This document shows, piece by piece, positions 59,120 through 64,000 of a stretch of DNA of 64,000 nucleotides. How positions within the stretch are numbered: position 1 is the first letter of the stretch; each line of letters opens with the position of its first letter. Source of the DNA: Kushneria phosphatilytica (GTDB taxonomy: Bacteria; Pseudomonadota; Gammaproteobacteria; Pseudomonadales; Halomonadaceae); assembly GCF_008247605.1 (NCBI RefSeq), contig NZ_CP043420.1:3038001-3102000 (forward strand), given 5' to 3'. Under the pieces are notes generated by a model that saw only the letters and a list, made by a program, of their open reading frames with translations, was not told the origin of the DNA and made no database searches. Both the position numbers and the translations under genes were made by a program.

Positions 59120-59940
59120 TGCTCTCTGCCTTCCTGCACGACGGCCCGCGTCATGCGCACCACATCTACTGTCGGGGCCACATCATGCGTTCGAATGATT
59201 CGTGCGCCAGCGCGTATGGCCAGCGTTGTCAGAGCCAGACCGCCCGGGATGCGTTCCGAGACATCACGCTCGACCACCCGACCGATCATGCCCTTGCGGG
59301 AAGTACCGACCAGCATCGGCCGTTTCAATTCCTGCAAACACTCTAGTCGATTCATCAGGCGCAGGTTGTGCGCAAGCGTCTTCGCAAACCCGAACCCCGG
59401 ATCGATAACCAGCCGTTCATCGTCAATACCCGCTTCTCGGCACGCTTCGAGTCGTGCCTGCAGAAAATCGATGACGGCACGTTCAATCGGTACATCGTAA
59501 TGAGGCTGCTGCTGCATGGTATCGGGCTCGCCGACCATATGCATCAGACAGATATCAAGCCTGCTTTCGGCAGCCGCCTCCAGCGCCCCGGGACGGCGCA
59601 ACGAGCGGACATCGTTAATCATGACGGCGCCAAGTCGTGCTGCTTCCCGCATGACCTCGGGAGCACTGGTATCCACGGAAACAGCAGCCCCCAGGTCTGC
59701 CACCAGGCGCTCGAGCACCGGTAACACCCGATCCTGCTCCTCCTGCAGACTGACCGGCGAGGCGCCAGGGCGGGTAGACTCACCGCCAATGTCGATCAGC
59801 GCGGCGCCATCGGTCAGCATGGCCTCGGCCTGGCGCAGCGCTGCATCCGGCACCTGATGTCGGCCACCATCCGAAAAGGAATCGGGCGTCACATTGAGAA
59901 TCCCCATGACTCGGGGCGTTTCGAGATCGATCGGCAACAT
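59116..59940 (-). CDS. folP: Dihydropteroate synthase
   Basis: Joins p-aminobenzoate to the pterin made by FolK; the sulfonamide target. It has 274 residues. [28 protein letters not shown] and [13 protein letters not shown] are the family signatures; no obvious resistance insert. Follows ftsH by 160 bases with a terminator between, and overlaps glmM. Confidence 0.97.
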   Translation of the reverse strand: MLPIDLETPRVMGILNVTPDSFSDGGRHQVPDAALRQAEAMLTDGAALIDIGGESTRPGASPVSLQEEQDRVLPVLERLVADLGAAVSVDTSAPEVMREAARLGAVMINDVRSLRRPGALEAAAESRLDICLMHMVGEPDTMQQQPHYDVPIERAVIDFLQARLEACREAGIDDERLVIDPGFGFAKTLAHNLRLMNRLECLQELKRPMLVGTSRKGMIGRVVERDVSERIPGGLALTTLAIRAGARIIRTHDVAPTVDVVRMTRAVVQEGREQ

Positions 59941-60045
59941 GGCCGGGGCGGCTCCAGAGTGGCATTCGGGGACCCAAAACTATACCGGCTCCATGCCCTC
60001 GGCCCAACCTCCCAACCCTCGTGAAGGCCAGCGGCAGCAGTCGGA

Positions 60046-60076
60046 AAACAGAGAAGCCGCCCTTTCGGGCGGCTTC
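60046..60076 (-). terminator. Intrinsic terminator between ftsH and folP
   Basis: On the minus strand GAAGCCGCCC-GAAA-GGGCGGCTTC, a perfect 10-bp stem with a GNRA-type loop, is followed by TCTGTTTTCC. It begins 24 bases after the ftsH stop. Confidence 0.8.
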
Positions 60077-60100
60077 TACAGCACCGGGAGGCAGCAACAG

Positions 60101-62056
60101 CTACTGCCCTGCTGTCCCTCCAAGCGGGTCCGAGGGGCGACGACGGCCATCGTCACCTTCCTCCTCACCAGTATCGCTATCGCTGGCCGCATCAGCCTGG
60201 GCGCCACCGCTGGGGCCACCGTCATTGGTGTCCTTGGGCGGCCTCGGGTCACGACCTTCCATGATGTCACGAATCTGATCGGTATCGATCGTTTCGTACT
60301 TCACCAGCGCCTCGGCCATGTTATCGAGTTTGTCACGATTATCCTCGAGGATCTGGCGAGCCTGCTGATAGCACTCATCGATGATGCGCCGTACTTCCTT
60401 GTCCAGGCGCGTACTGGTCTCCGGCGAGCTGAACTTGCTACCACCCTGACCAGGCCCGCCAAGGAACTGATGTGACTCATCCTCGTCATACATCAACGGC
60501 CCCATCTCGGCGGAAAGCCCCCACTTGGCCACCATGTTGTGCGCCAGCTCGGTCGCCCGCTTGATATCGTTGGAGGCCCCGGTCGTCACGCCATTGGGAC
60601 CCAACGTCATCTCTTCGGCAATACGACCGCCGAACAGCGAACAGATCTGTGAAATGAGCTGCTGGCGGGTATAACTGTAGCGATCCTCGTTGGGGAGGAA
60701 CATGGTCACGCCCAGTGCCCTGCCACGCGGAATAATGGTGACCTTGTAGACCGGATCATGCTCGGGCATCAGCAGACCGATGATGGCATGCCCCGATTCG
60801 TGATAGGCCGTATTACGCTTTTCCTTCTCGTTCATGACCATTGAGCGCTTTTCGGCACCCATCATGATCTTGTCCTTGGCCATCTCGAGCTCACTCATGC
60901 CCACCAGCCGACGGTTCTTGCGCGCCGCAAAGAGGGCAGCCTCATTGACCACATTGGCCAGATCGGCACCAGAGAAGCCCGGGGTACCACGAGCGATCAT
61001 TTCGGGTTTGACATCCTCGGCCAACGGCACCTTGCGAAGGTGCACGCCAAGAATATGCTCACGGCCGCGGATGTCGGGCAGCCCAACCGTCACCTGCCGG
61101 TCGAAGCGTCCCGGACGCAGCAGCGCAGGGTCAAGTACGTCAGGGCGATTGGTGGCCGCGATCACGATAATGCCTTCATTGGCCTCGAAACCGTCCATTT
61201 CCACTAGCAGCTGGTTGAGCGTCTGCTCACGCTCATCATGGCCACCCCCCATGCCCGAGCCACGCGAACGGCCGACAGCATCAATTTCATCGATGAAGAT
61301 GATACATGGCGACTGCTTCTTGGCCTGTTCGAACATGTCGCGAACACGGGAGGCGCCCACGCCGACGAACATCTCGACGAAATCCGAACCGGAAATGGTG
61401 AAAAACGGTACCTTGGCCTCGCCGGCAATTGCCTTGGCCAGCAGGGTCTTGCCGGTACCGGGCGGCCCTACCATCAGCACCCCGCGTGGTATCTGCCCCC
61501 CCAGCCGCTGAAACTTGCCGGGATCACGCAGATAGTCGACCAGTTCCTCGACCTCTTCCTTGGCCTCATCGCAGCCGGCAACATCCTTGAAGGTGGTCTT
61601 GATGTTCTCGTGAGAGAGCAGTTTGGCCTTGGACTTGCCGAAGCTCATCGGCCCACCCTTGCCGGCACCACCCCCCTGCATCTGTCGCATGAAGAACAGG
61701 AATATGGCCAGAATGATCAGAATCGGGAAACTGGCGATCAGCAATCGCGACCAGATGCTGGGCTCATCAGGTTTCTTGCCCTCGACCGTCACGTTGTGAC
61801 TGAGGAGGTCATCCATCAGCTTCGGATCCTCGGTGGCAGGCCGGATGGTCTGAAAGTCAGAACCGTCCTTGCGCTCACCGCGGATGGTATAGCCATCAAT
61901 GGTGACCTTGTTGATGCTGTCGTTCTGCACCTGCTGGACGAACTGGGAGTAGTTCATCGATTGCGGGGCATTGTCGACGCTGAAGTTGTTGAACACCGTC
62001 AGCAACACTGCCGCGATGATCAACCAGAGAATCAGGTTCTTCGCCATGTCGTTCAA
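60101..62056 (-). CDS. ftsH: ATP-dependent zinc metalloprotease FtsH
   Basis: Membrane AAA+ protease that degrades damaged membrane proteins and regulators. It has 651 residues. Two N-terminal TM helices flank a periplasmic domain. Walker A GPPGTGKT (about residue 200), Walker [14 protein letters not shown], and the zinc motif HESGH follow. The C-terminal tail is Asp/Gly-rich. The TTG at 62056 is chosen because GAGGG lies 7 bases upstream; the ATG at 62047 ([10 protein letters not shown]) is the alternative and matches the E. coli start. Confidence 0.96.
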   Translation of the reverse strand: MNDMAKNLILWLIIAAVLLTVFNNFSVDNAPQSMNYSQFVQQVQNDSINKVTIDGYTIRGERKDGSDFQTIRPATEDPKLMDDLLSHNVTVEGKKPDEPSIWSRLLIASFPILIILAIFLFFMRQMQGGGAGKGGPMSFGKSKAKLLSHENIKTTFKDVAGCDEAKEEVEELVDYLRDPGKFQRLGGQIPRGVLMVGPPGTGKTLLAKAIAGEAKVPFFTISGSDFVEMFVGVGASRVRDMFEQAKKQSPCIIFIDEIDAVGRSRGSGMGGGHDEREQTLNQLLVEMDGFEANEGIIVIAATNRPDVLDPALLRPGRFDRQVTVGLPDIRGREHILGVHLRKVPLAEDVKPEMIARGTPGFSGADLANVVNEAALFAARKNRRLVGMSELEMAKDKIMMGAEKRSMVMNEKEKRNTAYHESGHAIIGLLMPEHDPVYKVTIIPRGRALGVTMFLPNEDRYSYTRQQLISQICSLFGGRIAEEMTLGPNGVTTGASNDIKRATELAHNMVAKWGLSAEMGPLMYDEDESHQFLGGPGQGGSKFSSPETSTRLDKEVRRIIDECYQQARQILEDNRDKLDNMAEALVKYETIDTDQIRDIMEGRDPRPPKDTNDGGPSGGAQADAASDSDTGEEEGDDGRRRPSDPLGGTAGQ

Positions 62057-62153
62057 GGGAACACCCTCACTGCGTGAATCTGCCTGCCGAACAGGCCATA
62101 TACAGCCTGCATGGGGGCAGGGCCCGGCAAATGCAAATCAAAATCCGTACTAC

Positions 62154-62807
62154 TCATCCCCTGAATCCCCGTCCCAGCAGATAAACTTCCCTTGAACGGG
62201 CGCGGGAGGCTTCGGGCTTGCGCGTCATGACCCGGTCAAAGCGCCGGCGCATGTCCCCAAGGTAGTCGTCGAACCCCTCACCCTGAAAGACCTTGACCAG
62301 AAAATCGCCGCCGGGCCGGAGAATCCGACCGGTCAGATCAAGCGCCAGCTCTACCAGATACATGGCACCGGGCTGGTCGATAGCGGCCTGACCGCTCATA
62401 TTGGGGGCCATGTCGGATACGATAAGATCCACGGCGCGTCCCTCCAGTGCTGCCAGCATATCCTCCAGCACCGACTCCTCGGTAAAGTCACCCTTAAGAA
62501 AGGTGACGCCCGGCACAGGATCCATTTCAAGAATATCGGATGCGATAATCATCCCTTGATCGCCGATACGTTCGGCCAGCACCTGGGTCCAGCCGCCTGG
62601 CGCCGCGCCGAGATCAACCGCCGTCATGCCCGGCTTGAGCAGCCGGTCACGTCGATCGATTTCGAGCAGCTTGTAGCTGGCTCGTGAGCGGTAGCCATCA
62701 GCCCAGCTGCGCTGGACATGCTCATCGCTGAAATGTTCCCTCATCCAGCTGTTGCGCTGGCGACCGGAACCTGAAGAGTGGCCTTTACGGGGCGTCGAGC
62801 GAGTCAC
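62154..62807 (-). CDS. rlmE: 23S rRNA 2'-O-ribose U2552 methyltransferase
   Basis: Methylates U2552 in the ribosomal A-loop, late in 50S assembly. It has about 217 residues from a GTG ([16 protein letters not shown]), E. coli 209. SAM motif [19 protein letters not shown]; catalytic residues in SDMAPNMSG and [12 protein letters not shown]. Upstream of ftsH, as in E. coli. An upstream start at 62903 would overlap the intergenic gap and is not conserved. Confidence 0.93.
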   Translation of the reverse strand: MTRSTPRKGHSSGSGRQRNSWMREHFSDEHVQRSWADGYRSRASYKLLEIDRRDRLLKPGMTAVDLGAAPGGWTQVLAERIGDQGMIIASDILEMDPVPGVTFLKGDFTEESVLEDMLAALEGRAVDLIVSDMAPNMSGQAAIDQPGAMYLVELALDLTGRILRPGGDFLVKVFQGEGFDDYLGDMRRRFDRVMTRKPEASRARSREVYLLGRGFRG

Positions 62808-62923
62808 GAAAACACCTGCGGAGATTCTGGATCGGACGCACCGGTCACCGGATTGGCGGGCAGGACATGAACTGAAGTAGACTGGAGGTTTGACATCCAG
62901 CAATTTCGAGTTTGTAACATATC

Positions 62924-63235
62924 ATGAGCCTGTCAGCGGCACAAAGAAAAAGCCTTCGCAGTATCGGGCACCAACTCCATCCGATTGTTCAGATCGCCGG
63001 TAACGGCCTCTCTGAAGGCGTTATCGGCGAACTGGAGCGCGCCCTGAACGATCACGAACTGGTCAAGATCAGCCTGGCCGTGGAGGATCGCGATGAGCGA
63101 GCACTGGCCATCGCCTCTCTGGCCGAACAGACGCGTTCGGAAGTCGTGCAAAGCATTGGCAAGACAGCCCTGCTCTATCGACGCAATCCGCGCGCCAACC
63201 CAAGGCTCTCCAACGTGGCACGTTACTCCGAATAA
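62924..63235 (+). CDS. yhbY: Ribosome assembly RNA-binding protein YhbY
   Basis: CRS1-YhbY (CRM) domain protein that associates with pre-50S particles. It has 103 residues (E. coli 97). Family pattern: LRSIGHQLHPIVQIAGNGLSEGVI, with the GxxG-like GNGLSEG, and a C-terminal LLYRRNP. Divergent from rlmE, the usual arrangement. Confidence 0.95.
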   Translation: MSLSAAQRKSLRSIGHQLHPIVQIAGNGLSEGVIGELERALNDHELVKISLAVEDRDERALAIASLAEQTRSEVVQSIGKTALLYRRNPRANPRLSNVARYSE

Positions 63236-63306
63236 TCCTCGGTCGCGCCTGAGCGGTAGAGACCTGCACGGCTGATCCATATCGTTGCATCAGGCTGCCA
63301 CCATCG

Positions 63307-63329
63307 GCCCGGGCATTTCTCGCCCGGGT
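63307..63329 (-). terminator. GC hairpin downstream of greA and yhbY
   Basis: CCCGGGC (63308-63314) and GCCCGGG (63322-63328) form a perfect 7-bp stem with a 7-base loop between the convergent yhbY and greA genes. There is no T run on either strand, so it is a candidate weak or Rho-assisted terminator. Confidence 0.4.
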
Positions 63330-63340
63330 CGATGACATGA

Positions 63341-63817
63341 TCAGAGATGCTCGACCAGACTGATCTCGTACTCGACCTCGCCACCCGGCGTGGAGACAGT
63401 GACGACATCACCTTCTTCCTTGCCGATCAGTGCCCGAGCGATGGGAGAAGTCACCGATATCTTGCCTTCCTTGATATCGGCTTCATCCTCGCCGACGATC
63501 CGGTAGCGGACTTCTTCGTCGGTATCGAGATTCATCAGCGTAACGGTCGTACCGAAGATCACCTTGCCGGTCTTGTCGATTTTTGTGACATCGATCACCT
63601 GGGCCGAGGCGAGCTTGGATTCGATTTCCTGAATACGCCCCTCGATGAAGCCCTGCTGTTCGCGAGCCGCATGATATTCGGCATTCTCCTTGAGATCGCC
63701 GTGCTCGCGCGCTTCCGCGATAGCCGCGATCACCTGCGGACGATCTTCGGTCTTGAGCCGATTCAGCTCTTCCCTGAGCGCCTGTTCACCGTAGACGGTC
63801 ATCGGGACCTTGTTCAT
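63341..63817 (-). CDS. greA: Transcription elongation factor GreA
   Basis: Rescues backtracked RNA polymerase by stimulating transcript cleavage. It has 158 residues (E. coli 158). The N-terminal coiled coil ([20 protein letters not shown]...[13 protein letters not shown]) carries the conserved acidic tip DLKENAEYH; the C-terminal domain ends [21 protein letters not shown]. The start overlaps the carB stop as ATGA, the standard carB-greA coupling. Confidence 0.98.
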   Translation of the reverse strand: MNKVPMTVYGEQALREELNRLKTEDRPQVIAAIAEAREHGDLKENAEYHAAREQQGFIEGRIQEIESKLASAQVIDVTKIDKTGKVIFGTTVTLMNLDTDEEVRYRIVGEDEADIKEGKISVTSPIARALIGKEEGDVVTVSTPGGEVEYEISLVEHL

Positions 63818-64000
63818 GATGTGCTTGCTCCTGCGTGCAGCTCCTGAAGCCTGCGCACTGTAATCTCGTTGCCATATTCAAGCGCCATGCATACCGCTCG
63901 GGCCCCGGCCAGCGTAGTGGCATAGGGTACCTTGCGTGCCAGTGCAGTGCGCCGAATCAGGGATGAATCGCTGATCGCCTGGCGGCCTTCGGTGGTATTG
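63814..64000 (-). CDS. carB: Carbamoyl-phosphate synthase large subunit, C-terminal end only
   Basis: About 61 codons are in the window; the rest lies beyond base 64000. The frame reads [20 protein letters not shown] then [20 protein letters not shown], the conserved end of the allosteric domain of CarB, and ends [11 protein letters not shown]. It overlaps greA by ATGA. CarB makes carbamoyl phosphate for arginine and pyrimidines. Confidence 0.93.
   Translation of the reverse strand, partial: NTTEGRQAISDSSLIRRTALARKVPYATTLAGARAVCMALEYGNEITVRRLQELHAGASTS

Overview
This is a contiguous piece of core chromosome, about 60% GC, from a gammaproteobacterium. Gene orders match Pseudomonas and Oceanospirillales. 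The cyo-yajR block, the Pseudomonas-type dksA-gluQ-(sRNA)-pcnB-folK-panBC block and the carB-greA/yhbY/rlmE-ftsH-folP-glmM-tpiA-secG-tRNA-rimP-nusA-infB block together suggest Halomonadaceae (Halomonas/Kushneria/Salinicola type). That family call is inference. No phage, transposon or CRISPR array was seen. Layout: (1) 1-14.4 kb, minus strand: birA-coaX, tRNA-Tyr-Gly-Thr, tRNA-Trp, secE-nusG-rplKAJL-rpoBC, with rpoC cut by the window edge and no tuf gene between the tRNAs. (2) 14.4-23.8 kb: two quinol oxidases side by side, cioAB (cyanide-insensitive bd type) and cyoABCDE (bo3 type), then the divergent MFS gene yajR. The cio and cyo upstream regions share a 17-bp inverted-repeat box that resembles RegA/PrrA/RoxR sites. 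(3) 24.0-29.7 kb: a complete rRNA operon on the minus strand (16S-Ile-Ala-23S-5S) with boxA sites, promoter and terminator. Just beyond its 3' end lies an orphan C-terminal tail resembling hisC. (4) 30-39.8 kb: tyrS / anmK, pilT / yggS-proC-yggT-metXW, a puzzling fusion gene (sigma-region-2-like N-terminus joined to a ParB-like C-terminus), and a thioesterase.

(5) 39.8-47.2 kb: sfsA / dksA-gluQ, then a roughly 470-nt non-coding RNA gene, then pcnB-folK-panB-panC-GNAT. The RNA gene has a sigma-54 promoter, six successive hairpins that each carry an AAnAAnAA-type A-rich motif in or near the loop, and an intrinsic terminator. It looks like a CrcZ-type Hfq/Crc decoy. In Pseudomonas the two-component genes cbrA and cbrB sit between gluQ and crcZ; here they are absent from the locus. 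This is the most interesting item in the window. (6) 47.2-64 kb: the translation/RNA-decay operon rimP-nusA-infB-rbfA-truB-rpsO-pnp, preceded by tRNA-fMet, tRNA-Leu, secG, tpiA, glmM, folP, ftsH and rlmE (all minus), then yhbY (+), greA and the 3' end of carB.

Most of the window is therefore information processing (transcription, translation, RNA maturation) plus respiration and cofactor/amino-acid synthesis. The regulatory novelty sits in intergenic DNA: the CrcZ-like RNA and its promoter, the paired oxidase boxes, the inverted repeat over the rRNA promoter -35, and the hisC/rRNA junction.
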